From positions 62,001 to 126,000 of the forward strand of contig JAQUIT010000009.1 in NCBI GenBank assembly GCA_028681335.1: a DNA stretch of 64,000 bases, given 5' to 3'. Both the position numbers and the translations under genes were made by a program. The notes beneath the pieces were generated by a model that was not told where the DNA came from, did no database searches, and saw nothing but the letters and a program-made list of their open reading frames with translations. Shown one piece after another: positions 54,733 to 64,000 of the stretch. Within the stretch, counting starts at the first letter, position 1, and each line of letters begins with the position of its first letter. This DNA is from Desulfuromonadaceae bacterium. GTDB taxonomy: Bacteria; Desulfobacterota; Desulfuromonadia; Geobacterales; Pseudopelobacteraceae.

Positions 54733-56727
54733 ATGGAATTTGGACTTCTGAAAGACATAGTGCTGCTGCTCGGACTGGCGTTGTTTACCCTGATTCTGTT
54801 CCGTCAGTTCAAGATTCCATCTATCATTGGTTTTCTTGCCACCGGAATTATTGCCGGGCCTCATGCCTTGGGTTTTGTCAACAATATCCATGAAGTGGAA
54901 CAGATGGCGGAAATTGGCGTCGTCCTCCTCCTTTTCACCATCGGTATAGAGTTTTCGCTCAAAGAACTGCTTCGAATCCGCGATCTCGTGCTCTGGGGAG
55001 GGGGAATCCAGGTTGGGCTCACCATCGGGCTTGTGGCCGTGGTCTCTTTATTACTAGGCTTCACTCCGGCACAGTCTGTTTTTTTCGGTTTTCTCGTATC
55101 CCTGTCAAGTACCGCCATACTGATGAAACTCCTTATGGACGCCGGTGAAATGGACACGCCACACGGCAAAGCGGCCCTTGGCATACTCATATTCCAGGAT
55201 CTGTGCGTTGTCCCGCTGATGCTCTTTGTGCCGTTCCTTGGTGGGGCCGGCAGCGGCATTGCAGGCATTGCAATTGTCTCTGCAAAAGCGCTGGTTGTCG
55301 TTGTAATCGCACACTTCGGCGCGCGCTTCGCCGTGCCGTGGATATTCAGCCAGGTTGTCCGCACCAGAAGCAGGGAACTTTTCATTCTCACCATTATCTT
55401 TATCGGCTTCGGCACCGCCTGGCTTACCGCAATGGCAGGCCTCTCCCTTGCCCTTGGTGCCTTCATAGCAGGTCTGGCAATTTCCGAATCAGAATACAGT
55501 CATCAGGTAATGGGAGATATCATCCCTTTCCGGGACGCATTCTTGAGCCTGTTCTTCATCTCAGTCGGAATGCTCCTTGATCCGGTATTTATTCTGTCCA
55601 ATCCGCTTGTTATCTTGGCTGTTGTGGCGCTTATCGTCAGTATCAAGTTCGTCGTCGCAGCAGGAGCAGCGCTGGCGTTAAGGTTCCCGGTACGGGTGGC
55701 ATTAACCAGCGGCCTTATCCTGGCACAGGTTGGCGAATTCGCCTTTGTCCTTTCCCATGCCGGAATGAAATATGGCCTTCTCACCGAGAAAACGTATCAG
55801 GTGTTTCTCGCTTCATCAGTCGCTACAATGGCGCTTACCCCACTCTACCTCACGTTTGCCTCTCCCATTGCGGAAAGAGTTGCAGCGATACTCCACCGAC
55901 TGCTTCCATCATTCCTCCTGAAAGGGAGCAGAACCACCGGCGTGAGCCACGCCCGCTTTCCGATGGAAGGTCATGTCATAATTGTCGGGTATGGGGTAAA
56001 CGGCAAAAATGTTGCAAAAGTCCTCACCGGCAATGGCATCCACTATATTGCCATCGAGGCGAATCATTTGACGGTAAAGAGCGAGAGGAAAAAGGGGATT
56101 AAAATCATCTTCGGCGATGCGTCACGTCCGGAAACGCTGGAGCATGCCCATATCAATAAGGCGCGTATCATGGTTGTAGCCATCTCGGATGCAACAGCAA
56201 CACGGCGGCTCGTCTCCCAGGCACGGAGCATGAATAAAAACGTCCACCTTATCGTGCGAACCCGCTACATAACAGAAATGGAACCGTTGTATGCTCTCGG
56301 AGCGAATGAAGTTATCCCAGAAGAGTTTGAGACATCAATCGAGATTTTCTCCCGGGTCTTGAGAAACTATCTTGTTCCTCATGACCGGATAGAGGAGTGT
56401 ATCGGAGAGATTCGCAAAGATTCGTACCAGATGTTCCGCTCAATGAGCCGCCGCAACAGCCATGCTGTCGGTATCTCAAGCTACCTGGCCGGCTCCGAGT
56501 TGATAACCTGCAGAGTTCAAACAGGTTCCGCCGTCGAAGGCTCCGTTCTCCATGACGGACTGATCAAGGGAAATTCCGGGGCAACCATACTCGCAATAAA
56601 GCGTGGTGATGAGGTCGTATCCAATCCGGACTCTGCATGGCAACTGCAAGCGGAAGATGTTGTTCTGCTGCTGGGAAATCCTCAGCAGCTTTCAGTTGCG
56701 TCTACGCTCTTCGATCCTTCAAACTAA
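54733..56727 (+). CDS. Kef-type K+/H+ antiporter with RCK domains
   Basis: A 664-residue protein of the CPA2 family. About twelve membrane segments (1-390) carry the motifs FTIGIEFSLKELLRIRDLV, SLSSTAILMKLLMDAGEMD and ILIFQDLCVVPLM. A TrkA-N/RCK domain starts near residue 411 with the nucleotide-binding loop VIIVGYGVNGKNVA, and a TrkA-C domain occupies about 580-660. Such exchangers release K+ in exchange for H+ and are gated by nucleotides (NAD(H), in some cases glutathione adducts). A conserved ligand for this one cannot be read from the sequence. It fits turgor and pH control with the neighbouring MscS and SulP genes. Confidence 0.93.
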   Translation: MEFGLLKDIVLLLGLALFTLILFRQFKIPSIIGFLATGIIAGPHALGFVNNIHEVEQMAEIGVVLLLFTIGIEFSLKELLRIRDLVLWGGGIQVGLTIGLVAVVSLLLGFTPAQSVFFGFLVSLSSTAILMKLLMDAGEMDTPHGKAALGILIFQDLCVVPLMLFVPFLGGAGSGIAGIAIVSAKALVVVVIAHFGARFAVPWIFSQVVRTRSRELFILTIIFIGFGTAWLTAMAGLSLALGAFIAGLAISESEYSHQVMGDIIPFRDAFLSLFFISVGMLLDPVFILSNPLVILAVVALIVSIKFVVAAGAALALRFPVRVALTSGLILAQVGEFAFVLSHAGMKYGLLTEKTYQVFLASSVATMALTPLYLTFASPIAERVAAILHRLLPSFLLKGSRTTGVSHARFPMEGHVIIVGYGVNGKNVAKVLTGNGIHYIAIEANHLTVKSERKKGIKIIFGDASRPETLEHAHINKARIMVVAISDATATRRLVSQARSMNKNVHLIVRTRYITEMEPLYALGANEVIPEEFETSIEIFSRVLRNYLVPHDRIEECIGEIRKDSYQMFRSMSRRNSHAVGISSYLAGSELITCRVQTGSAVEGSVLHDGLIKGNSGATILAIKRGDEVVSNPDSAWQLQAEDVVLLLGNPQQLSVASTLFDPSN

Positions 56728-56771
56728 AAGAGGTAGTTCTGCCAGCCTGAATATTCAGACAGCCATCCTTC

Positions 56772-57386
56772 TTACCCAAGAGTCTCTTTCCACGTCGTAA
56801 GTCCGCGCATGATCATCTCTATCGCAAATGTCCCGACAACGAGCGCCGTAACACGTCCGGCGATATCAATGTATCGCTGGACGAGCTCCTCATTGCGCAC
56901 CACAACGTAGTCATGGATATACTTCAAAAGAATCATCAGGCTCACACTGGCCAGAACAGCAACTATGATGGAAAAAACCGCCGTGACATGGGTTAAACGT
57001 TTCCCTACCACAATACTGGCGCCAATGGTTCCGGGCCCGATCATGAGTGGCATGGCGATAGAACCGGCGATGTGCTGAGACTCACCCCGCAGCCCTTTTA
57101 TCGCCGCATTGCCTTCAAAAACAAAGCGGAGCGCAATCAGCAAAAACACAACGCCGCCGAACACCTGAAACGAGGCGAATTCTGCTTGCAGGAGAACCCG
57201 GAACATGACATCCCCCAGCACGGCGGCAACTGAAAACACGACGATGCTGATGATTCCCGCCCTTAGTACCACATTGCGAAAAGTGGGGATGGGCAGTTTG
57301 TCATATACGTCAATCATATACACAACCATCAGGAATGGATTAAGCAGCATGAACAGCAGTGTCGTTGAACGGATAAATTCCAGCAT
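56772..57386 (-). CDS. MarC/YhgN-family membrane protein
   Basis: A 204-residue protein with six hydrophobic segments. The MarC family pattern is visible: LFMLLNPFLMVVYMIDVYDK near the start, ASFQVFGGVVFLLIALRF and IAMPLMIGPGTIGASIVVG. The biochemical role of the family is unknown despite its old name (multiple antibiotic resistance). I start at the second ATG (57386), which has GAGGG nearby and matches the family start; the ATG at 57401 has no ribosome site. It is on the same strand as and 82 bp downstream of the MscS gene. Confidence 0.85.
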   Translation of the reverse strand: MLEFIRSTTLLFMLLNPFLMVVYMIDVYDKLPIPTFRNVVLRAGIISIVVFSVAAVLGDVMFRVLLQAEFASFQVFGGVVFLLIALRFVFEGNAAIKGLRGESQHIAGSIAMPLMIGPGTIGASIVVGKRLTHVTAVFSIIVAVLASVSLMILLKYIHDYVVVRNEELVQRYIDIAGRVTALVVGTFAIEMIMRGLTTWKETLG

Positions 57387-57467
57387 GATCCCTCGTTCCA
57401 TTTAAATAATCAAAATATGTGACAGCAAAACGTGGTGCCGAGCGATTGAAAGGAGAAGCCATTACCC

Positions 57468-58520
57468 TTACCCCTCCGCCCCTTTAAGGTAAACTGTGCG
57501 GATTGGAAAGGGAATTTCTATACCCTCATCACGATAGCGCTTATGCAGCCTTTTTACGAATTCGTGTTTAACGAGATATTGATCAACAAACTCCTGACAG
57601 CGAAGGATCACCGTAAAGTTAATACTGGAGTCGGCAAAAGTGTGATAACGGATGAACGGTTCAAATCCATCGACACCTCCCTGAACATCCTTCAGCGCTT
57701 CACGTGCTACTTCGACGGTTATCCGTTCAACCTTTTCCAGATCGCTGTCGTAACTTACGCCAACCGGGACCAGCAACCCCATATCGGTATCCGGGAGCTG
57801 GAAATTAGTGACAATTGCCCCTGCCAGCTTTGAATTGGGTATCAGTACCAGGTTGTTGGCAAGAGCGCGGATCAACGTGTTGCGCCAGGTTATATCGGTG
57901 ACATACCCCTCCTCACCTCCGCTCAGGCGGATGTAATCGCCCTGGCGAATCTGCCGTGTGGCGATTATTTGCAGTCCGGAAAAGATATTGGAGAGCGTAT
58001 CCTGTAGCGCCAATGCCACAGCAAGACCACCAACACCGAGAGCCGTCAGCATCGGGGTAATGGATATACCAAGTGACTGTAGAATAATTAACACACCAAG
58101 GGAAAATGCTGTAACCTTCGCCAGGTTGGTGAAAATAGAGGGGGATGGAAGCACGGCTTTTCTGGCGTAATGCAAGACAAAACCCGCTGACAGGCGCATC
58201 ATCAGAACAGTCACCAGCGTAAGAAAGGCAACCAGGATCAGCTTGCCGGCAATTTCCTGCGCTCGTTCGGTAATGGGGAGGTGCAGAGATGCACCGTATA
58301 TTCCCGCCAAGAGACAGGAATAAAAGACAAGCCCCTTGAGTGAACTAATCACAATATCGTCACCCTCCCAGGAAGTGTGACGCGTCAGAACTCCGAGTCT
58401 ACGCAGCACGAAACGCTCCATGACAAGGCCAACAACAGCACTGACGATTAAGTATCCGCCCGCTGTAAGCAGTATATCTAACGTAAACATCGATATTATT
58501 TCTTGTATCCCTCTCAACAT
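57468..58520 (-). CDS. MscS-family mechanosensitive channel (second copy)
   Basis: A 350-residue channel. Four hydrophobic segments (about 14-180) end in the pore helix LTALGVGGLAVALALQDTLS, with the glycine/alanine pattern of MscS. The beta domain has IRQGDYIRLSGGEEGYVTDI and the C-terminal domain VLRCQEFVDQYLVKHEFVKR. It lacks the signal peptide and long periplasmic part of the MscS at 1287-2957. Start uncertain: ATG codons at 58520 and 58490 both lack clear ribosome sites. It lies 55 bp downstream of ablB on the same strand, so a channel and a compatible-solute pathway share a transcript. Confidence 0.9.
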   Translation of the reverse strand: MLRGIQEIISMFTLDILLTAGGYLIVSAVVGLVMERFVLRRLGVLTRHTSWEGDDIVISSLKGLVFYSCLLAGIYGASLHLPITERAQEIAGKLILVAFLTLVTVLMMRLSAGFVLHYARKAVLPSPSIFTNLAKVTAFSLGVLIILQSLGISITPMLTALGVGGLAVALALQDTLSNIFSGLQIIATRQIRQGDYIRLSGGEEGYVTDITWRNTLIRALANNLVLIPNSKLAGAIVTNFQLPDTDMGLLVPVGVSYDSDLEKVERITVEVAREALKDVQGGVDGFEPFIRYHTFADSSINFTVILRCQEFVDQYLVKHEFVKRLHKRYRDEGIEIPFPIRTVYLKGAEG

Positions 58521-58575
58521 AACTTAAACCCTTTTCTATACATACGCCCAACAGTCTGACATTCTGAAGTACGGA

Positions 58576-59412
58576 TCAAGCCAATACTTTGTACCAGACA
58601 TTCATGCTCTCCAGGCTACCGAAGATATTAGTATTATTGGTAAGGGTACCGCCAAAATGATAGCCGTTCCGGGCAAAGGTGATGTTCATGCCATAGGAGT
58701 ATGCACGGGCAATGGTATAGAGCGACGTAATGCCGCGCGCTGACATAGCCGTTTCCATCTGTTGCAGCAGATGCAGGGCAAGACCGTGACTGCGGTGTTC
58801 CGGCAGTGTTGCAAAATCGGTCATCTCCACCGAGGATGAGCTGAGATCAATTTCGGCGGAAGAGAGCGCGGCAATTGTCTCGCCCTTCCAGGCGCCAAAA
58901 AAAATGGTGTTGCCGCTCATCGCGGTACGAAGAAAACCTGGATCATGAATCGGAAATGGATAGGTGGCAAAGACCTCTCGGTAAACCTCTGCCATCCCTC
59001 CAGCGTCCTCCTCACAGGCAACCCGCAAGCCAAAGTCCTCGTGGAGCGGTGTAAGAGCGTACGCCGGTTCCTGAACTTTGGCAGCCGTCAGAACATCCTT
59101 TACAAGCTGCGGTTGCGGCTCAACCTTGCGCTCAGTCGTGAAATATTTCCCCATAAAACAGGCGGCTGCACCATCCGGGAAAAACCCCGGTATGGACGCT
59201 TCTGATTCGTACCCGGCAGCGATGAAACGCTCTATGCTCCATCTCGGTACTTTGGCAAAAACTTTCGAGTAGCCGCATGATATGGCCAGCTGGTCCAACT
59301 GATCCACAATGCCCGGAGCATCATCCTGATGGAGTTTCATCAGATATATCCGAGCATTGGCAGGACCATGCTGGATCGTAGAGCGGCCTATCGTTTCGAT
59401 AACATCAGTCAT
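58576..59412 (-). CDS. ablB: Beta-lysine N6-acetyltransferase AblB
   Basis: A 278-residue GNAT-fold enzyme that acetylates beta-lysine to N-epsilon-acetyl-beta-lysine, a compatible solute known from methanogens and some bacteria. The C-terminal acetyl-CoA domain (about 130-275) contains [20 protein letters not shown], where the loop before the helix holds the acetyl-CoA site, and [20 protein letters not shown]. The N-terminal half includes [18 protein letters not shown], typical of AblB. Its start overlaps the ablA stop by 8 bp, so the two are translationally coupled, as in other ablAB loci. Confidence 0.93.
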   Translation of the reverse strand: MTDVIETIGRSTIQHGPANARIYLMKLHQDDAPGIVDQLDQLAISCGYSKVFAKVPRWSIERFIAAGYESEASIPGFFPDGAAACFMGKYFTTERKVEPQPQLVKDVLTAAKVQEPAYALTPLHEDFGLRVACEEDAGGMAEVYREVFATYPFPIHDPGFLRTAMSGNTIFFGAWKGETIAALSSAEIDLSSSSVEMTDFATLPEHRSHGLALHLLQQMETAMSARGITSLYTIARAYSYGMNITFARNGYHFGGTLTNNTNIFGSLESMNVWYKVLA

Positions 59413-60718
59413 TGTTCCTCCGTTTCATGCGGTTATTGTCCTCCGGGGTGAGCGAAATATCTTCATCGAAGTCGGACAGCAGTCGCTCGATACCCACCGC
59501 TGCATACTCCTCGGTTCCTTCCATGTTCAGTTCAAGACGGCAGTCGGCGCAATTCCGATCGCAAAAAATCGGCTGATAGTTATCCGGTTCCTGATAGGTG
59601 GTAATAACCCCCTCATAGTTACGCAACACCACCTTATTTGTTGCAAGAGTGATGAGGTAATTGGGCATGACCGGGATCTTACCACCGCCACCAGGGGCAT
59701 CAATCACGTAGGTTGGGACAGCAAAGCCGCTGGTATGACCGATGAGACTTTCCATAATCTCCATCCCCTTCCCCACCGGAGTTCGGAAATGAGACAGCCC
59801 CTCCGAGAGGTCGCACTGATAGAGGTAGTAGGGGCGTATCCGATTCTCCACCAGTCGCTGCACCAACGTCTTGATAATCATTGGACAGTCGTTGACCCCT
59901 GCCAGCAGAACTGTCTGGTTCCCAAGCGGGATACCGATGTTTGCCAGCTTGGAGATAGCCTCCTTTGCCGAAGTGGTAATCTCACGGGGATGATTGAAAT
60001 GGGTGTTAAGCCACAGTGGATGATGTTTTTTGAGGACCTCAAGCAGGCTGTCGGTAATTCGATAGGGAAGAACGACCGGCATACGGCTACCGATACGAAT
60101 GACCTGGACATGTGGAATAGCGCGCAGCTCGCCGAGAATCCAATCCAGGTATTCATCGGAAAGCATGAGCGGATCTCCGCCTGACAGGAGTACATCACGC
60201 ACAACCGGTGTGTTGCGGATATAATCAAGTCCCTGGGTAATCTCTTCCTTGCTCGGTATCGAGTCGTGATCCCCAACTTTTCGCTTGCGGGTGCAATGAC
60301 GACAGTACATTGAACAGACATTACTGATGTGGAACAGTACCCGGTCAGGATAGCGATGGGTGATTCCGGGCGCCGGGCTGTCAGCATCTTCGTCAAGCGG
60401 GTCCGCGTGATCACATGAGCTCACCTCCAGCTCATGCGGGGATGGAAACGACTGACGAAAGACCGGATCGTCGGAATAATTATTTCTGTCAATCAACGAA
60501 AGATAGTAGGGAGTAATGGACAGCGGAAATTTTGCAATAGTCTCCTCAAGCCCCGCCTTCTCTTCAGCGGAAAAGGAGATACCCAGCAGTCGCTCGAAAG
60601 TCTCTATGTCATGGATTGAGTGCCGTAACTGCCACTTCCAATCCTTCCAGTTTGAGATGCCGCTACTCTTACCGATTTTTTTGGCGATGTTCTCTTGTTT
60701 CTTTGTATAGATTGTCAT
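59405..60718 (-). CDS. ablA: Lysine 2,3-aminomutase AblA
   Basis: A 437-residue radical-SAM enzyme that converts L-lysine to beta-lysine, the first step toward N-epsilon-acetyl-beta-lysine. The 4Fe-4S motif is Cys135-x3-Cys139-x2-Cys142 ([16 protein letters not shown]); LSGGDPL near residue 178-184 follows. PGGGGKIPV holds the PLP-binding Lys347. The cysteines near residue 385-391 (CDRNCADC) match the zinc site region of the family. I start at the ATG 60718 with AAGGAGA; the longer frame from 60847 lacks one. Coupled to ablB, it forms a compatible-solute pathway. Confidence 0.95.
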   Translation of the reverse strand: MTIYTKKQENIAKKIGKSSGISNWKDWKWQLRHSIHDIETFERLLGISFSAEEKAGLEETIAKFPLSITPYYLSLIDRNNYSDDPVFRQSFPSPHELEVSSCDHADPLDEDADSPAPGITHRYPDRVLFHISNVCSMYCRHCTRKRKVGDHDSIPSKEEITQGLDYIRNTPVVRDVLLSGGDPLMLSDEYLDWILGELRAIPHVQVIRIGSRMPVVLPYRITDSLLEVLKKHHPLWLNTHFNHPREITTSAKEAISKLANIGIPLGNQTVLLAGVNDCPMIIKTLVQRLVENRIRPYYLYQCDLSEGLSHFRTPVGKGMEIMESLIGHTSGFAVPTYVIDAPGGGGKIPVMPNYLITLATNKVVLRNYEGVITTYQEPDNYQPIFCDRNCADCRLELNMEGTEEYAAVGIERLLSDFDEDISLTPEDNNRMKRRNND

Positions 60719-60848
60719 TACGTCTCCTTTTAGCACGTTGAATTTGCGTTTTTTTCGCCTAAAGCGTTTAAGCTCTTCATCCGGACGGTTGTCGGTGTAA
60801 GCTCCATGAAAGCCACTGGCATCTGTCACCACGGCATTTACAAGCACT

Positions 60849-62105
60849 TTATTTCCGCTTTTTCACTTTGTGGGTTGTATGTCCTTTTTTATTCTTTTTT
60901 GCTTTGTGCGACTTAACAGCCTTCTTCTTATGTTTGCTCCTGGTTTTTGCTTTCTTGCTATGCTTTTTACGTTGTTTCTGCAGAGCCTTGTACTTCCGCA
61001 TTTTGGCAGCAGAAATTCTGGCCTGTTCAATGCGTAGATTGTCCAGCAACTCATGCGTAACGAGCTGTTTGGGATCAGCCTTTTTAGCGGCTTCAAGATA
61101 TATTCGAGCCATTTTAAGTTTGCCTGTCTCCAGATAGACCCTTCCCATCCCATTCAACGCTTTTGCATGGTCACTCTTCAAAGCGAGAGCCTTCTGATAT
61201 TCGTCTAGAGCAGCATCGTAGTTTTTCCTGAAATCATACATAAGCCCGAGCTTGAAATGACTGTTAGGGTTGTCAGGATAAAGCTCAACCTCCTCCTTAA
61301 TGAGGGAATAAAGCTCATCGTGCTTACGCAGTTTTACATATACTGCGGTCAGAGAATTCCGTGCAGATGTATCGGTATTATTCTGTAGGAGAACTGCTTT
61401 GTACTGCTCGCCCGCTGCATTCCAATCATGTTTTTTCAGGTACAGCGCGGCAAGTTCCTTGTGAGCTTCGACGTTGTCAGAAGCAAACTTGATCGACTCC
61501 AGATACTCCGAAATAGCTTCCTGTGATTTGCCATCCCGTTCATAGGCCCGCGCCAGTTTGAAGTGCAGCAGGGGATTGTCGCCATACACTTTCAGTACTT
61601 CCCGGTATTCATTGATGGCGAGTGAAAAATCACCTCGCAACGTGTAGATGTCAGCAAGACGTCTTCGTGCATCACCATTCGCCGGGTCCTGCTTCACCAC
61701 GAAGCGAAACTGTTCCTCCGCATCATTCAATTTTCCTTGCCGCTCGTAGAGTAATCCCAGCGTGTAGCGTTTTTTGCTATTCGTTGTGTCAATACAAAGC
61801 ATCTGCCGATATGCATCAATGGACTTTACATCATTTCCTGCAGCCATATTTTCATCAGCCACCCTTTGCAACTCATCGTAGCGCTTACTGCGCCATTTTT
61901 TAACAAGACGCCCTGGCTTCCCATCCGGACACAACCGGAGCACACGCTCCTCCTGATATATCAGTTCATCCCCCATAAGGTTTGAAAGTGCAGGGACAAT
62001 TGCCTCCGCCTGAGAACATCGGGCCACCTGGTCATCCGCCAATGCAATGCCACCGGTGAAACATGTCATCATAATGACTAAAAGAATTTTTATAGTAGTA
62101 TACAT
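60849..62105 (-). CDS. TPR-repeat protein with signal peptide and lysine-rich C-terminal tail
   Basis: A 418-residue exported or membrane-anchored protein. A signal-like segment ([20 protein letters not shown], cleaved near ALA-DD) is followed by a short N-terminal region and about eight tetratricopeptide repeats (about 95-360; for example [20 protein letters not shown]). The last 46 residues hold 21 lysines and 3 arginines with no acidic residue. TPR regions bind partner proteins; the tail could bind anionic polymers such as LPS, peptidoglycan or nucleic acid. GGGA precedes the ATG at 62105; the frame from 62210 lacks a ribosome site. It lies 130 bp upstream of ablA on the same strand. Function unknown. 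Confidence 0.8.
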   Translation of the reverse strand: MYTTIKILLVIMMTCFTGGIALADDQVARCSQAEAIVPALSNLMGDELIYQEERVLRLCPDGKPGRLVKKWRSKRYDELQRVADENMAAGNDVKSIDAYRQMLCIDTTNSKKRYTLGLLYERQGKLNDAEEQFRFVVKQDPANGDARRRLADIYTLRGDFSLAINEYREVLKVYGDNPLLHFKLARAYERDGKSQEAISEYLESIKFASDNVEAHKELAALYLKKHDWNAAGEQYKAVLLQNNTDTSARNSLTAVYVKLRKHDELYSLIKEEVELYPDNPNSHFKLGLMYDFRKNYDAALDEYQKALALKSDHAKALNGMGRVYLETGKLKMARIYLEAAKKADPKQLVTHELLDNLRIEQARISAAKMRKYKALQKQRKKHSKKAKTRSKHKKKAVKSHKAKKNKKGHTTHKVKKRK

Positions 62106-62675
62106 CCGGATTCCCTTTATATTTTGCTCTGTTAATAGCAGCACTTCATGCTGAACAACAGCAAGTGGCATACTAAAGTAAGTTTTATGAGTGTTGGGGA
62201 CCACTGACAAGCTGTGAATTACTGAGGCGTGCGAACAGTCACTCTCTATTGATCCATGAGGAGAGATAGTGTTCCACTTTGGAAGAAACTTAATTTGTAT
62301 TTGCTGCTATCAGGTGTGGGCCCGCCGAGTCACTACAGAAAAACATATTCTGAACTCGTTGGAATTTAAATAGTCAGTATTCAAGACATTAAATTGAACA
62401 ATAAAATTGTTTGCGTTTCAAATTATTTTTAATGCATATTATATGCAAATAGATCAGTTGTCAACCTTTCTATAACTGAGACACAGGCAACCACGCGAAA
62501 CATCAACGTTTATAGTCACCTTGCAAGGGATTTACAGCTACAGACAGACATTCAGTCAAAGTTGGCATAATAAGCTTCAGGCTGAGTTTTCAGAGGAGGG
62601 TTATGAAGAGTGTAGAAAGGTGCAGAAAGACAGGACAAAGCAGATTTTATAGCTTAGGAGTAACGAGGGAAGGAA
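62106..62675. other. Gene-free region between the TPR gene and the ABC permease genes
   Basis: 570 bp, mostly AT-rich, with no credible gene. A perfect 15-bp palindrome lies at 62433-62447. The promoter of the TPR gene must lie near 62110-62200, where a TATAAA-like box is seen on the minus strand, but the -35 box is poor. No terminator for the permease transcript was found. Confidence 0.4.
62433..62447. promoter_or_regulatory. 15-bp palindrome in the gene-free region
   Basis: TGCATAT-T-ATATGCA is a perfect inverted repeat with a one-base centre inside AT-rich sequence. It could be an operator, but AT-rich palindromes arise easily by chance. Confidence 0.3.
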
Positions 62676-63530
62676 TCAAAACTTTACGCGAGGATCAAGC
62701 GCATCCCTGACACCTTCGCCAAGCAGATTATAGGCAAGCACGGTCACAAGAATAGCCAGCCCGGGAAAGAGAGATAACCACCAGGCAAATTCAATATAGT
62801 CCTTGCCGGACGTGAGAATATTACCCCAGCTAGGGGTCGGTGGCTGAACTCCTATGCCGAGGAAAGACAGAGCCGATTCTGTCAGTATCGCACCGGCAAC
62901 GCCAAGTGTTGCAGCAACCAGGACTGGTGAGATTGCATTGGGAAGAATGTGACGAAAAATAATGCGGCTGTTGGAACAGCCTATACAGCGTGCCGCCAGA
63001 ATATAGTCCATTTCGCGAATAGAGAGCGTTTCGGCCCGCACGAGTCGCGCCACTCCCATCCAACCGGTCAGACCGATAACCATCATGATGTACCAGATCG
63101 ATGGTTCCAGAAACGTAATTATAGCCAGAATCAGAAAGAAGGCAGGAAAACAGAGCATTATATCAACCAACCTCATAAGGGTGGCATCAACAAGACCGCT
63201 ATAGTACCCCGAAGCAAGCCCGACCACCGTTCCTATTGAAACCGCAATCCCCACAGCGACAAAACCAACCTTGAGTGAAACCCGCGCCCCATAAATAACC
63301 CTACTGAGAACGTCCCTGCCAAGCTCATCCGTACCGAACCAGTGCTGCCACGAGGGGGGAGTAAGAACGTGCCAGGCGTTGATAGCGCTTGGGTCATACG
63401 GAGAAATCAGCGGTGCCAGCAGCGATACAACAAAAAGGGCCACCACGACACAGCCGCCAATCAGAGCTAGTCTATTACGCCTGAAGCGCGGCCAGAAGAC
63501 TGAATATGCATATGAATGTTTGATGTCCAT
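62676..63530 (-). CDS. Oligopeptide/dipeptide-type ABC transporter permease, DppC-like
   Basis: A 284-residue inner-membrane permease with about six hydrophobic segments. The N-terminal part LIGGCVVVALFVVSLLAPLI and HWFGTDELGRDVLSRVIYGA are typical of OppC/DppC proteins. The EAA-type loop ILAARCIGCSNSRIIFRHIL is where the ATPase subunit docks. The C-terminus LLGEGVRDALDPRVKF is the standard ending. It lies 2 bp downstream of the DppB-like gene. Substrates in this family include di- and oligopeptides, nickel or other solutes; no specificity can be read here. Confidence 0.92.
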   Translation of the reverse strand: MDIKHSYAYSVFWPRFRRNRLALIGGCVVVALFVVSLLAPLISPYDPSAINAWHVLTPPSWQHWFGTDELGRDVLSRVIYGARVSLKVGFVAVGIAVSIGTVVGLASGYYSGLVDATLMRLVDIMLCFPAFFLILAIITFLEPSIWYIMMVIGLTGWMGVARLVRAETLSIREMDYILAARCIGCSNSRIIFRHILPNAISPVLVAATLGVAGAILTESALSFLGIGVQPPTPSWGNILTSGKDYIEFAWWLSLFPGLAILVTVLAYNLLGEGVRDALDPRVKF

Positions 63531-63532
63531 AC

Positions 63533-64000
63533 CTACCCTTCTCCGTGCCTGATACGAGGATCAGCCAGGGCATAACAGAGGTCCGCAATCAGATTGCCAA
63601 GAAGTGTCAGAAAGGCGCCAATAACCAGAATTCCCATGACTACCGGGTAGTCACGCGACATGACCCCCTGGTAAAAAAGCTGCCCCATGCCCGGAATTGC
63701 AAAAATGGTTTCAAAAATGACACTACCGCCGATCAGGCCGGGAATTGAAAAACCGAGCAACGTGATTAATGGCAGGAGTGCATTACGCAGAGCATGTTTG
63801 TAAATCACCACCCGCTCTGGAAGTCCTTTGGCACGGGCGGTCGTAATGTAATCCTGGCTGATTACATTGAGCATGGCAGAGCGCATATAGCGGGAGAGCC
63901 CGGCAAGACTTCCAAAAGAGGCGACCATTACCGGCATAACCAGATGTTTTGCCATATCCAAAAGATAGCGCCCTGTCCCCCATGAATCACTCCCCAGCGT
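63533..64000 (-). CDS. Oligopeptide/dipeptide-type ABC transporter permease, DppB-like, C-terminal part
   Basis: About 155 C-terminal residues of a permease normally about 310-330 residues long; the 5' part lies beyond the right edge. The reading frame continues through 64000 ([20 protein letters not shown]), so the TTG or ATG starts near 63961 are internal. The EAA-type loop [20 protein letters not shown], the segment [20 protein letters not shown] and the ending [12 protein letters not shown] are typical of DppB/OppB. It pairs with the DppC-like gene 2 bp downstream. The binding protein and ATPases are not in this window. Confidence 0.92.
   Translation of the reverse strand, partial: TLGSDSWGTGRYLLDMAKHLVMPVMVASFGSLAGLSRYMRSAMLNVISQDYITTARAKGLPERVVIYKHALRNALLPLITLLGFSIPGLIGGSVIFETIFAIPGMGQLFYQGVMSRDYPVVMGILVIGAFLTLLGNLIADLCYALADPRIRHGEG

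Noticed and set aside
1..64000. Search by eye for CRISPR arrays, tRNA genes, insertion sequences, att sites and phage genes
   Set aside because: No regularly spaced repeats, no cloverleaf-like segment, no transposase or integrase motifs were seen. A tool-based scan could still find a divergent tRNA.

Overview
This 64 kb window reads as the chromosome of a Gram-negative bacterium. TamA/TamB, Pal, an outer-membrane porin and several lipoproteins show an outer membrane. Gene content points to the Desulfuromonadia/Geobacter relatives (former Deltaproteobacteria): an acetate-type Na+/solute symporter with its DUF4212 partner and a CBS/DUF294 protein, ablAB, TreS-maltokinase fusions, and a Cache sensor ending in a CxxCKKIRDD-type cysteine tail. 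That placement is an inference from family knowledge, not a database match. I saw no rRNA, tRNA, CRISPR array, insertion sequence or phage gene.

Layout. 1-625: end of a TRAP permease gene (dctM) and its terminator. 656-4943: a minus-strand group of MarR regulator, MscS channel, lipoprotein and NhaP-like antiporter. 5243-9733: a YhdH-type reductase, a Cache-HAMP sensor, and an antiporter translationally coupled to a diguanylate cyclase. 9831-26582: a tightly packed minus-strand trehalose/alpha-glucan operon in the order treZ, GH57 hydrolase, treY, treS-maltokinase, small TM-helix channel, malQ, second treS-maltokinase. A second MarR gene precedes it. 27339-29349: pal and a ClC channel. 29524-37406: a Ca2+-type P-ATPase, NhaD, an orphan membrane protein, the acetate-type symporter pair and an IclR regulator. 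37568-40681: a CBS/DUF294 protein flanked by two small exported proteins, then a YkgJ cysteine-cluster protein. 40721-45680: a second NhaD, an OtsA carrying a membrane sensor-like N-terminus, OtsB and a small coiled-coil protein. 45762-52726: tamA-tamB and a porin. 52798-57386: SulP, a Kef-type K+/H+ antiporter and MarC. 57468-62105: a second MscS, ablB-ablA (N-epsilon-acetyl-beta-lysine synthesis) and a TPR protein with a lysine-rich tail. 62676-64000: two oligopeptide-type ABC permeases, the last one cut by the window edge.

Taken together, most of the window deals with osmotic and ionic stress. Trehalose can be made by all three bacterial routes (TreYZ, TreS, OtsAB) and acetyl-beta-lysine by AblAB. 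Solute release is served by three mechanosensitive-type channels. Na+, K+, H+, Cl- and Ca2+ are served by two NhaD, one NhaP-like, one NhaP/Kef-like and one Kef-RCK antiporter, a ClC and a P-ATPase. The most unusual items are the membrane-anchored sensor-OtsA fusion (42265-44502), the channel gene inside the trehalose operon, the pair of small exported proteins sharing an IPNF motif, and the Cache protein whose only visible output module is a cysteine tail.
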